NCBI GenBank assembly: GCA_017521985.1
Contig: JAFXAZ010000017.1
Coordinates: 22,283-86,282 of the forward strand
DNA from: Lachnospiraceae bacterium
GTDB lineage: Bacteria; Bacillota; Clostridia; Lachnospirales; Lachnospiraceae
Reading direction: 5' to 3'
DNA: 64,000 nt
This document shows, piece after piece, positions 7,366-14,813 of the stretch. Position 1 is the first letter of the stretch. The number at the start of each line of letters is the position of its first letter. A program made the position numbers and the translations under genes. The notes beneath the pieces are model-generated. The model made no database searches, had not been told where the DNA came from, and saw only the letters and a list, made by a program, of their open reading frames with translations.

Positions 7366-8357
7366 TTTGTCCCCTCTGCCATCTGACTGCATCTGCTGCA
7401 CACAGACCAATTATCAACCTCTGTTTTTTCCACACAGTAAACCTTTCGCTTTAATCCGGAACAGGTTATCACTTCATGATACCTTTCACCATAATCTGTA
7501 ATATAGTACACTTCCTGCAAAGTACTCTTATCGCAGCACATCTCACACTGTGAATACGTTTTACCGGATTCATTTCTCTTCGTATCCAAATCAGCAGCAT
7601 TTACCTTGGATATAGACAACTTCAAGTATGTACAATTCTCCGTCAAATGATAAACACTACCACTTTCCGTAATGAATACATATACATCTTCGTCAATGAT
7701 CTTTTCTGACTTATAACCGGTCCACATCTTTGTGTAATAGCGATTCATCATAACTATCTCTGTACCTGCAAAAGGTATCATCGGTTCTACCGTATAATAG
7801 GCAATGATATCTACGCAGGATTGTGCCCGGTCTATATGCGAACCCAACAAATGAATTCCTTCTGTGCCACCTTTAATGGTATTTTTATAAAGATTTCCGG
7901 CACACATTTTGTGAATCTGTGATTCAACATATGCTTTAGAAAAAACAAGCGATGATACGGCTTCTTCTCCCAGGGACATTTCTTTATTCACACCGACCAG
8001 CTCATCATACGCATACGAATACACCGATACCGGCTCCGCTGCCGTTCTCATGGCATAGAGCACTCCGCTATACACAGACAGATAATTTAACAACGACAAT
8101 ATCTCCAAAAAACAAAACAAAAACACCGGTATTGCAATGGATGCTTCTATACTTACACTGGCGGCACATGTTACAGATAGCCGAAAGGATGCTCTTTTCA
8201 TACATTTTAAAGCCTTAATAATGAGAAAGCTGATATGCCCGGTATAACCATAAGCCTGGAGAGACTTCCTTTCTCGATGTGATTTGTGAGTTGATCTTAC
8301 TTCGCCTAAAATGTTTGTGCTGGTAAAAAGAGCACCTTTTCCACTACCTGTAATCAT
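7362..8357 (-). CDS. TadE-like protein with tandem Cys/His-rich C-terminal motifs
   Basis: A 331-aa protein. An unusually long N-terminus (about 55 residues) precedes a TadE-type helix, CAASVSIEASIAIPVFLF (64-81), with Glu 71 at the position expected after prepilin processing. The C-terminal third has two copies of a Y-H...C...C-x2-C arrangement: about 226-274 (H237, C242, C271, C274) and 283-323 (H294, C299, C320, C323), resembling small zinc-binding modules. GGAGGC lies 5 nt before the start at 8357. It lies between the TadG-like gene and tadV. The role of the Cys-rich part is unknown. Confidence 0.7.
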   Translation of the reverse strand: MITGSGKGALFTSTNILGEVRSTHKSHRERKSLQAYGYTGHISFLIIKALKCMKRASFRLSVTCAASVSIEASIAIPVFLFCFLEILSLLNYLSVYSGVLYAMRTAAEPVSVYSYAYDELVGVNKEMSLGEEAVSSLVFSKAYVESQIHKMCAGNLYKNTIKGGTEGIHLLGSHIDRAQSCVDIIAYYTVEPMIPFAGTEIVMMNRYYTKMWTGYKSEKIIDEDVYVFITESGSVYHLTENCTYLKLSISKVNAADLDTKRNESGKTYSQCEMCCDKSTLQEVYYITDYGERYHEVITCSGLKRKVYCVEKTEVDNWSVCSRCSQMAEGTK

Positions 8358-8365
8358 AGTGCCTC

Positions 8366-9772
8366 CTACTTGTATCTAATTTCTTTGGATATCATGTACT
8401 TTTTATTATATTTATCATAAAACTCTCCGGTCAGACACGCCCTCCCTATGCATGCATCCATTTGAAAGCTTGCATCATCTTCCCTTAAAAATAACTCAAT
8501 AACATCCATGGAACGCATTGCCAAATCTTTCTTGCTTTGCATTAACAGAAGCAGCAGCAAATATTCCTCATACTTCAGCAAAAAGTCTGACGCCCCCTCT
8601 AGTGGCAGCGACTTTAAAAGTGGTACCGACTCTCCTCTAAATAGTGCCTGCACATCCTGCACACTTTCTACATAAGCCCAATATATCAGAAGTGCCTGGT
8701 AAACAACCGGTTCCATCCAGGGGACTAAGGACGCTGCAGCGGCGGCTATTCCATGCGCTTCAAGCTGCCTTGCCTCATCCTGAAGAAGCAACAAATAATT
8801 ATCAATCTCCCGAATAAGTAATAACTCTGCTGTCACGATCTCCAAATTCTGCCTATCACTGCTTCTTCCACCAATCAAATACTCCAGTTCACAGTTAAGT
8901 CCCTTTGTGTCAGAACTTTTCTGCTTTCCGTAGCAGGCAAAATGGTCCATTAAATATTTACAAAAAAGAATTTTATTGCCAAATGAGTCATCCTCGTCGG
9001 TATTCTGCATAGTGCCCTCTGCCAGTGGACGATGTGATGCCAATTCATAAGAGTTCACGTTTATATCGGATATGGTACTATAATCCTCTATCACTTGCTG
9101 CAACAGTATATTGACAGACAATATTTGTTCTAAGGGGTTTTCAATATCTACCACCTCATACTCTGCATCTTCCAATAGAACAGAATTTCCATTTATATCC
9201 GTTCCCCACACAGCCTCCTTTACTTCTATTTCGGTACCATTTACCTCATCTATAGACGTTGTAATACCTGCGGTCTCATTTTGCAGAAGATTTCCCGTGC
9301 TATATGTAGACTCTACCTCTTTAAACCAAGATAACGCCTGCTCCACATAGCTGACTCCTATAGAAGCTTTTGCAACATTAATTGCTTGCATATAAAAATC
9401 AATCCCACCATAATCTGTAGCCAACAAAACATCCGTAAACTTAGCACCGGTATAGTCCAACCCAAGCCAGCCTTTATTTTGAAATTTCAAATTTTTGTCT
9501 ATGTACTCTTTTAAATGAGACTTTACAAGGCCATAGCTTCCGCTTCCCGTACCGTAGCCACAATCCAGATAAAGCAAATCATACTTTTCCCATAAAGCTG
9601 TATGAAATTCAGCCATGACACTTTGTACTCCCGCATTAAATACCACATCTGCCTTTAACAGCATGGTATTCTCTCTGGCACTTTCTATTAAAACCATGCA
9701 AAAAGACAACATTAACGTAAGCGTCACCGCGAAAAAAACACTGATGGAACCTCCTACCTTTTCTCTGTACAT
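8366..9772 (-). CDS. TadG-like pilus-locus protein (DUF5702-like)
   Basis: A 468-aa protein with one N-terminal membrane segment (about residues 10-32, in a GGSISVFFAVTLTLML context) and a long, presumably extracytoplasmic alpha-helical body. From memory this matches DUF5702 proteins of Lachnospiraceae Tad loci, which take the place of TadG. The ATG at 9772 comes one nucleotide after the stop of the Flp pilin; a GTG at 9781 inside the pilin gene is an alternative. No catalytic motif is visible. Its operon position suggests a cell-surface or pilus-associated structural role. Confidence 0.65.
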   Translation of the reverse strand: MYREKVGGSISVFFAVTLTLMLSFCMVLIESARENTMLLKADVVFNAGVQSVMAEFHTALWEKYDLLYLDCGYGTGSGSYGLVKSHLKEYIDKNLKFQNKGWLGLDYTGAKFTDVLLATDYGGIDFYMQAINVAKASIGVSYVEQALSWFKEVESTYSTGNLLQNETAGITTSIDEVNGTEIEVKEAVWGTDINGNSVLLEDAEYEVVDIENPLEQILSVNILLQQVIEDYSTISDINVNSYELASHRPLAEGTMQNTDEDDSFGNKILFCKYLMDHFACYGKQKSSDTKGLNCELEYLIGGRSSDRQNLEIVTAELLLIREIDNYLLLLQDEARQLEAHGIAAAAASLVPWMEPVVYQALLIYWAYVESVQDVQALFRGESVPLLKSLPLEGASDFLLKYEEYLLLLLLMQSKKDLAMRSMDVIELFLREDDASFQMDACIGRACLTGEFYDKYNKKYMISKEIRYK

Positions 9773-9773
9773 T

Positions 9774-9953
9774 TTATACACGCAAAGCCTGTTTGGTAAT
9801 CTTGTCCATAATCGTTTCTACCAGCTCCATTACCTGCTCTTTAAAAATCAATACTACTGCAATAAGAACCACCATTAATAAAATGACTTCCACTGTGGTA
9901 ATCCCATCCTCATTCTGCAAACTATACTGTACTCTATACCATAATTTCTTCAT
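9774..9953 (-). CDS. flp: Flp-type IVb pilin (59 aa)
   Basis: A 59-aa prepilin, small enough to be missed by length filters. It has a charged leader, a prepilin peptidase site after Gly 17 with Glu 22 at +5 (DGITTVEVILLMVV), then a hydrophobic helix and a short polar tail ending TKQALRV. This is the Flp/type IVb layout: mature Flp subunits are only about 40-60 residues and form the pilus fibre. GGAGG lies upstream of the ATG at 9953. It lies between tadC and the TadG-like gene, with tadV in the same operon. It is the only clear major pilin in the locus. Confidence 0.85.
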   Translation of the reverse strand: MKKLWYRVQYSLQNEDGITTVEVILLMVVLIAVVLIFKEQVMELVETIMDKITKQALRV

Positions 9954-9968
9954 AACAATCCTCCATAA

Positions 9969-11303
9969 TTAAAATTGCATATTGGTAAATGCCGGTATCA
10001 TAATTAACGCTATAATAATACCCAACTGTAACATCATAGGTCCTATCAGTGCCGTAGATACCTGCTCTCCTTTTATTTTACTCTGCCGTCTTTTTTCTTC
10101 CCGTGCCTTTTCCACTTCCTGCTCCAAGGCTTTTGAAAGACCTTGGGATCCATTTAACATTCCCTGTCCTAACATACCGGTAAGATGCCTGAATTCCGCA
10201 TTATCCGCCTTTTGTGCAAAGGAATCCATGGCTTCCGGAAAGCTACAACCATTTCCAAGGTCACGTTGAAACTCCTCTAATGCAGTCCTTAACAAATGCC
10301 CCGGCGGTTTTCTTTTTACATAGTCCCTCATACAATTTTGCATAGCTGCCGGCAAGGTAATTCCTGAAGATATGTACATGGACAAGCTTTCTACAAAGGA
10401 TATATATTCGCTTTGAAATTCTTCCCTTCTTTTTTGCCTGCCCATATGTAAATCATAATCCTGCCCCAGCCAAACCGCCGCTGTTGCCACAAGTATAAGT
10501 CCCGCTAAAATCAACACGGTGTAATCTTTTTCTACCGCATATACACGCAAGGCTTCTCCACGAAAGCTCTCCGGCAGTACCCAGGCATCTTCTCCACGCT
10601 GCTCATTTTCTGACTCCGTTAAAAGATATCCCAATTGCCTTTCATACTCTTCTTCCTCTGAAAGCACTTCCTTACATACTAAAATCCCAAACTGCTCTTC
10701 CCAAATCCAATCCTCATACTGAAATACTGCGGTCAGCATAACAACTTCATCTTCTTTAAGGCCTTCCCGATTTACCACACCCAACGTGTCTACAATATGC
10801 TCTTTATCACTCTCCCAATAAATTTCAAAGGGATACTCCGAAACGTATTCCGGCAAATAAAGGTTCTCTGTAACACATTCTAAGCTTTCGTTGCTGCCCA
10901 AAATATAACCACCTATTAACCCGCTTACTTCCAAAAAAAGTGCTTCTGCCTGTTCCTTAGACAACATAACCGGCGCAATCTCCAGTTGGTATATATCCTC
11001 CAGCTTTCCGGCTCGTACTACAACCTCACGTGTTTCCTCGTACGCCTCCGGTCTGACAAACTCACTAACCATCTCATTACTTTTGGTTATCCACTGTACC
11101 AAATAAATCCCAAGCAACACCATCGAAAAAAATATCAATCCTGCCACATATGTCAGCTTTTGAATATAGTAAGACTTTTCCTCCTTACCCAATACATGGA
11201 TATCTTCACATACCTTCTTTGGGAAACACCAGACAGCAAAGTGACTTTGCTTTAATATAGCATAAGCTTTTTCAAACATTTGATTATATTTCTCTTGCAT
11301 CAT
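9969..11303 (-). CDS. tadC: TadC-like pilus platform protein with large extracytoplasmic insert
   Basis: A 444-aa inner-membrane platform protein. Residues 49-71 form TM1, about 72-260 a polar, acidic, probably extracytoplasmic region, and 261-280 TM2. Then comes a T2SSF-type helical domain (FVESLSMYISSGITLPAAM) and a C-terminal TM. T2SSF proteins couple the TadA ATPase to pilin polymerisation. The acidic insert is not part of a standard TadC. The ATG at 11303 overlaps the tadB stop as ATGA and follows AGAGGT; longer readings into tadB lack support. Confidence 0.75.
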   Translation of the reverse strand: MMQEKYNQMFEKAYAILKQSHFAVWCFPKKVCEDIHVLGKEEKSYYIQKLTYVAGLIFFSMVLLGIYLVQWITKSNEMVSEFVRPEAYEETREVVVRAGKLEDIYQLEIAPVMLSKEQAEALFLEVSGLIGGYILGSNESLECVTENLYLPEYVSEYPFEIYWESDKEHIVDTLGVVNREGLKEDEVVMLTAVFQYEDWIWEEQFGILVCKEVLSEEEEYERQLGYLLTESENEQRGEDAWVLPESFRGEALRVYAVEKDYTVLILAGLILVATAAVWLGQDYDLHMGRQKRREEFQSEYISFVESLSMYISSGITLPAAMQNCMRDYVKRKPPGHLLRTALEEFQRDLGNGCSFPEAMDSFAQKADNAEFRHLTGMLGQGMLNGSQGLSKALEQEVEKAREEKRRQSKIKGEQVSTALIGPMMLQLGIIIALIMIPAFTNMQF

Positions 11304-12106
11304 ATACAAACCTCTGTCAAGCGTTCCCCCCACCACACACCAAATAGGTAAACAAACATACAAATGGTCATAATAAACCTTCCCTGTAAATTTTGATATA
11401 ACGGCTGAAAATAACCTCCACTGGCCGTTCCGACAAAAAATAAAATTCCAAAGGGCATAATACACATGATTCGCTGTTCCATTTTTTTGGCTGCAATCAT
11501 TGCATAAAGTTCCTGTCTAAGGTCAATTTTGTCGTAAATCTGATGAATAGTCTTTTCCAGTATAGCTGTCATTCGTCCGCCTTGTTTTTTGGCAATTTGA
11601 AATATAATCACAAAATCTTCCATTGCTTCTACTCCGGTCTCTGCACTCATCTTACGAATACACTCCTCTAATGGAATATGTAATTCCAATCCCCGATATA
11701 TCTGCTCTACACCCTTTCTAAAAGGATGCTTAACACGAATGGAACCAAGAAAATTATCTTTACTCTTCATAATGGCTCTTTCTATACTTTGTCCTGCAGA
11801 AAGACCCCCTTTTACATAAAAGAGCCAGTCCTTAAAAGCCTGTTCCAACTCTAAAAGCACCTGTTTTTGCCATGCTTTCCACTGAACGAATACAAGCCCT
11901 ATGGTTATCGGCATTAGCCATACCATAGCCCACCAGCTTTTATAAAAAAAATATCCCAATAAAGCCTGACATAAAAAACCTTTTGCAATCCAGCTTCCCA
12001 ATAATTTGTATGTTACATCAGGAAGATACAGCGAATCCTGCCATCTTAAGCTTTCCTGTCTTTGTAAGCTCACCCACCTTTTGCAGTTTTCCCAAAACCT
12101 TGCCAT
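11300..12106 (-). CDS. tadB: TadB-like pilus platform protein
   Basis: A 268-aa membrane protein with N-terminal hydrophobic segments, a T2SSF domain (AFKDWLFYVKGGLSAGQSIE, then EDFVIIFQIAKKQGGRM) and C-terminal TMs. TadB and TadC together form the platform on which TadA acts. I prefer the ATG at 12106, behind GAAGGGGAAGAGG; an ATG at 12133 is possible. Either choice overlaps the end of tadA by 89 nt or more in another frame, a sign of tight coupling. Confidence 0.8.
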   Translation of the reverse strand: MARFWENCKRWVSLQRQESLRWQDSLYLPDVTYKLLGSWIAKGFLCQALLGYFFYKSWWAMVWLMPITIGLVFVQWKAWQKQVLLELEQAFKDWLFYVKGGLSAGQSIERAIMKSKDNFLGSIRVKHPFRKGVEQIYRGLELHIPLEECIRKMSAETGVEAMEDFVIIFQIAKKQGGRMTAILEKTIHQIYDKIDLRQELYAMIAAKKMEQRIMCIMPFGILFFVGTASGGYFQPLYQNLQGRFIMTICMFVYLFGVWWGERLTEVCI

Positions 12107-13244
12107 CCTCTTCCCCTTCTTCTTTAAACACATATAAAAGCTTCATTTGAACCTCTCCCTGTTCAAGACCTGTCAGTTCCCACACCTCCAACACCTTACG
12201 CGAGTGGTCTCTTAGTCTGCCTAAATGTACAATAATATCAATGCTAAGTAACTGTCTGCGTATAGCTGCTAAAGGGAGTTCCTGAGCCATAAGGCACATG
12301 GTCTCCAGCCTGGCAATCATATCTCTTCCGGAATTACTATGTCCCGTGGACATGCTGCCTTCCTGCCCTGTATTCATTGCCTGCAGCATATCCACACATT
12401 CCTCTCCACGAACCTCACCCACGATAATACGGTTTGGTCTCATTCGCAGAGAAGTCTTAATCAAATCACGCATGGTGATTGCCCTGCAATCCTGTTCATT
12501 ACCATTCCTGGTTTCCAGCCGAACCAGATTGGGCGTATTTTGCAGCCTGAGCTCCGCACTGTCTTCCAAAGTGATAATGCGTTCTTCCTCAGGAATATAC
12601 CCGGACAAAATATTTAAAAAGCTGGTCTTGCCCGCACCGGTGCCACCGCTGACAAAAATATTATACTTGGCAACCACCAGTTTCTTTAAAAACTCCGCGC
12701 ACTCTCCGGTAATGCTGCCCTTCCCAATTAAATCCTCCATCTGCAGCGGCTTGTCCTGAAAGTGACGTATAGTCATACAGGTTCCCTGAAGTGCAATAGG
12801 TGATAAAACTACATTCACCCTGGAACCATCCTCCAGTCTGGCGTCCACAATCGGATTTGCACCATTTACAACCCGATTGCACCTGGAAACAATCTGCTGA
12901 ATAATATCCATATAGCGCTCTTCTGACTCAAATTGCCCATCATATTGCTCTATTTTGCCATTACGCTCTATAAAAATACGGTCATAGCTATTTAACATAA
13001 TTTCTGTAATGTCCTGCTGCTCCAGAAGCTCTTCCAATAAATCCAACTTGCGTATACTATTGAATATCTCTTTTAGCATTCTGGCCTTGTCCGCCGGTCT
13101 TAACAATCGATACCCGGCAAATTCACGAGCTGTTTCTTCAATACAAGAAAAAACCACCTCATCCTCTACACTTTCTCCGGACTGCAATACATCTATTACC
13201 TTTTGTTTAATTTGCGCTCTGCACACCTCATATCCGGTTGTCAT
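12018..13244 (-). CDS. tadA: Pilus assembly ATPase TadA (CpaF family)
   Basis: A 408-aa secretion ATPase that powers pilus assembly. Visible are the N-terminal helical region, the CpaF signature NPIVDARLEDGSRVN (130-144), Walker A GGTGAGKTS (200-208), Walker B IIVGEVRG (273-280) and the His box TGHSNS (300-305). The ATG at 13244 overlaps the tadZ stop by 4 nt. All catalytic motifs are intact, so this is the active motor of the locus. Confidence 0.95.
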   Translation of the reverse strand: MTTGYEVCRAQIKQKVIDVLQSGESVEDEVVFSCIEETAREFAGYRLLRPADKARMLKEIFNSIRKLDLLEELLEQQDITEIMLNSYDRIFIERNGKIEQYDGQFESEERYMDIIQQIVSRCNRVVNGANPIVDARLEDGSRVNVVLSPIALQGTCMTIRHFQDKPLQMEDLIGKGSITGECAEFLKKLVVAKYNIFVSGGTGAGKTSFLNILSGYIPEEERIITLEDSAELRLQNTPNLVRLETRNGNEQDCRAITMRDLIKTSLRMRPNRIIVGEVRGEECVDMLQAMNTGQEGSMSTGHSNSGRDMIARLETMCLMAQELPLAAIRRQLLSIDIIVHLGRLRDHSRKVLEVWELTGLEQGEVQMKLLYVFKEEGEEDGKVLGKLQKVGELTKTGKLKMAGFAVSS

Positions 13245-14212
13245 ACTAACCCAGCCTCCTTTGCCGCCTTAGATACCACATCCATCATCGGCTCCGGCAA
13301 ACACTCTTCCAAGTGTACCGACACCTCAGAAACATATGGCACTTCCGGACTCTTTGTTTTTTCCAGGACATCTTGATATCCCGATTCCTCCAAAATACTG
13401 CAATACTGCTGCCATTTAGCACTTGCATATTCGTCCAACTTGGTCAACGAAAAAACCACCTGACTTTCCCTTAAGATAGAAAAGGTCCCATGAATAAAGT
13501 CACTGACATCAATTATAATGTAGTCATATAATCCACATGTTTTTAAACTGTGCAGCATATGTATCCACATTTCTTCTGTGATATCCTGTAAATTGCGTGG
13601 ATTTAATACAGGCGGAATCACATCCACCTCTCCCAAGCGATACAGGAAGTTCTGCGTAATTAATGAAATATTCTCTGATGTTTGATTGACGTAGTAGATA
13701 AAATCTGAAATGTCTTTAGAAAAGGGTCCGGATAGTAAACGTTCAAAGCCGGAGTAGCCTTCAAGATTTAGATATAACGTGCGTCCTTTTTTCGATAGTA
13801 AATGTGCTAAATAAATGCCAAACGTGGTCTGCAGGCATCTTTTAATGGGTGAATAGAGACTGATAAGCTTGGTTCCTTCCATACCTGTGCAGCAGTCACC
13901 TGTCTCTTTCAATTGTCCTAATATCGTCTGCAGCAGCACCCCTGCACTTCGATATTTAAATACAGCCCCAATATCCTCCGGACAGTCCGTCCACCATAGT
14001 ATCTTCCCGCGAGGAAGCAAAAAAGAACAATGCTCTAGACTTCGGTCCAGTATCCATAAATCCGCAAACAGCCTTGGCGCATCCTCCTGCCATTTGCCCA
14101 CATCCGAATAGTAACAAATCGTATACTGAGCCAATCCGTGGCTGAGCCAGTAATCTACCAGCTTCTCAGCCAAACCTGTATTGGGCTCAAAAAAACATAT
14201 TTTTCCGCTCAT
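13241..14212 (-). CDS. tadZ: TadZ/CpaE-like ParA-family protein, degenerate P-loop
   Basis: A 323-aa protein with a receiver-like N-terminal domain (about 1-105) and a ParA/MinD-like domain starting near ISLYSPIKRC. In the family TadZ/CpaE localises the pilus machine at the pole. The expected KGGxGKT Walker A is not present: the loop reads SPIKRCLQTTFG. A later IIIDVSDF segment keeps a switch-II-like Asp. It is the first gene of the Tad operon, 60 bp after a good sigma-A promoter, and overlaps tadA by 4 nt. Confidence 0.7.
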   Translation of the reverse strand: MSGKICFFEPNTGLAEKLVDYWLSHGLAQYTICYYSDVGKWQEDAPRLFADLWILDRSLEHCSFLLPRGKILWWTDCPEDIGAVFKYRSAGVLLQTILGQLKETGDCCTGMEGTKLISLYSPIKRCLQTTFGIYLAHLLSKKGRTLYLNLEGYSGFERLLSGPFSKDISDFIYYVNQTSENISLITQNFLYRLGEVDVIPPVLNPRNLQDITEEMWIHMLHSLKTCGLYDYIIIDVSDFIHGTFSILRESQVVFSLTKLDEYASAKWQQYCSILEESGYQDVLEKTKSPEVPYVSEVSVHLEECLPEPMMDVVSKAAKEAGLV

Positions 14213-14226
14213 AATGTCCCCTTAAA

Positions 14227-14240
14227 TTTTGCCGGCAAAA
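14227..14240. promoter_or_regulatory. 14-bp palindrome in the Tad operon leader
   Basis: TTTTGCCGGCAAAA is a perfect palindrome between the Tad promoter and the tadZ start, placed where an operator or a short leader hairpin would lie. No binding protein is known. Confidence 0.4.
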
Positions 14241-14271
14241 AAATTTAATGAAATAATTCGAATATGTTTGT

Positions 14272-14299
14272 ATTATAGCAAAGTAATTTTGTTTGTCTA
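14272..14299 (-). promoter_or_regulatory. Sigma-A promoter of the Tad operon
   Basis: Minus-strand TAGACA (plus 14294-14299) and TATAAT (plus 14272-14277) with a 16-bp spacer, about 60 bp before tadZ. It is the only strong promoter seen for the ten genes down to 5260. Confidence 0.7.
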
Positions 14300-14512
14300 T
14301 AGCTTCCGAACATGTTTTTTATTTTTGTAAAATATCCACAACAAAAGACGATATCTCGTCCCTCACCCCGCGCAAACCCTTGATTTCTCGACATTTTCCC
14401 TTACAAAAGCACCCTAAATTTGTATTTTATGTCATACTTTTTGGACGCGTTTTAGTATACTTTTCCCCAAATTTTACTATACTTTAGATATAGCAAAAGT
14501 GAGGTGACTTAG

Positions 14513-14770
14513 ATGAGAATGATATTTCAGCAAACTCCCGTATCGCTGTCAGACTCTGAGGAGATTTCGGAAACAAAAGAAAATCTTTTAGAAGATTTGA
14601 AAAAAACAAGATACGCTTTGGAAGTTGCATACAGCGGCTTTGATAATGTTACCGACCCGGACTTAATCGACTGCTATATTTATCAAGTAAATGCGATTTT
14701 AAAACGTTACAAATTTCTGCTCGAAAAAATTACACATAAAGAAGAAAACAATTTATTGGTAGAAGAATAG
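14513..14770 (+). CDS. DUF2508-family small protein (YaaL-like)
   Basis: An 85-aa protein, mostly helical, containing LLEDLKKTRYALEVAYSGFD and NVTDPDLIDCYIYQVNA, which I recognise as the DUF2508/YaaL family of unknown function. GAGGTGA lies 6 nt before the ATG. It is transcribed away from the Tad operon, starting 300 bp from tadZ, and ends at a bidirectional terminator shared with the TPR gene. It is one of the few plus-strand genes left of the origin. Confidence 0.75.
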   Translation: MRMIFQQTPVSLSDSEEISETKENLLEDLKKTRYALEVAYSGFDNVTDPDLIDCYIYQVNAILKRYKFLLEKITHKEENNLLVEE

Positions 14771-14772
14771 CA

Positions 14773-14813
14773 TAAAAATGGGGCATACCATCCGGTATAC
14801 CCCAAAATTTTTT
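14773..14813. terminator. Bidirectional terminator
   Basis: An 11-bp stem (14779-14789 with 14794-14804) flanked by five A on the left and a T-rich run on the right. It can end the DUF2508 gene on the plus strand and the TPR gene on the minus strand. Confidence 0.85.

Noticed and set aside
11304-11465. N-terminal extension of tadC back to an ATG at 11465
   Set aside because: It lies wholly inside tadB in another frame, has no RBS, and a coupled ATGA start exists at 11303.
14213-14512. A small gene or regulatory RNA in the gap between tadZ and the DUF2508 gene
   Set aside because: Only a promoter and a short palindrome are supported; the open frame at 14293-14487 has no RBS and no protein-like composition.
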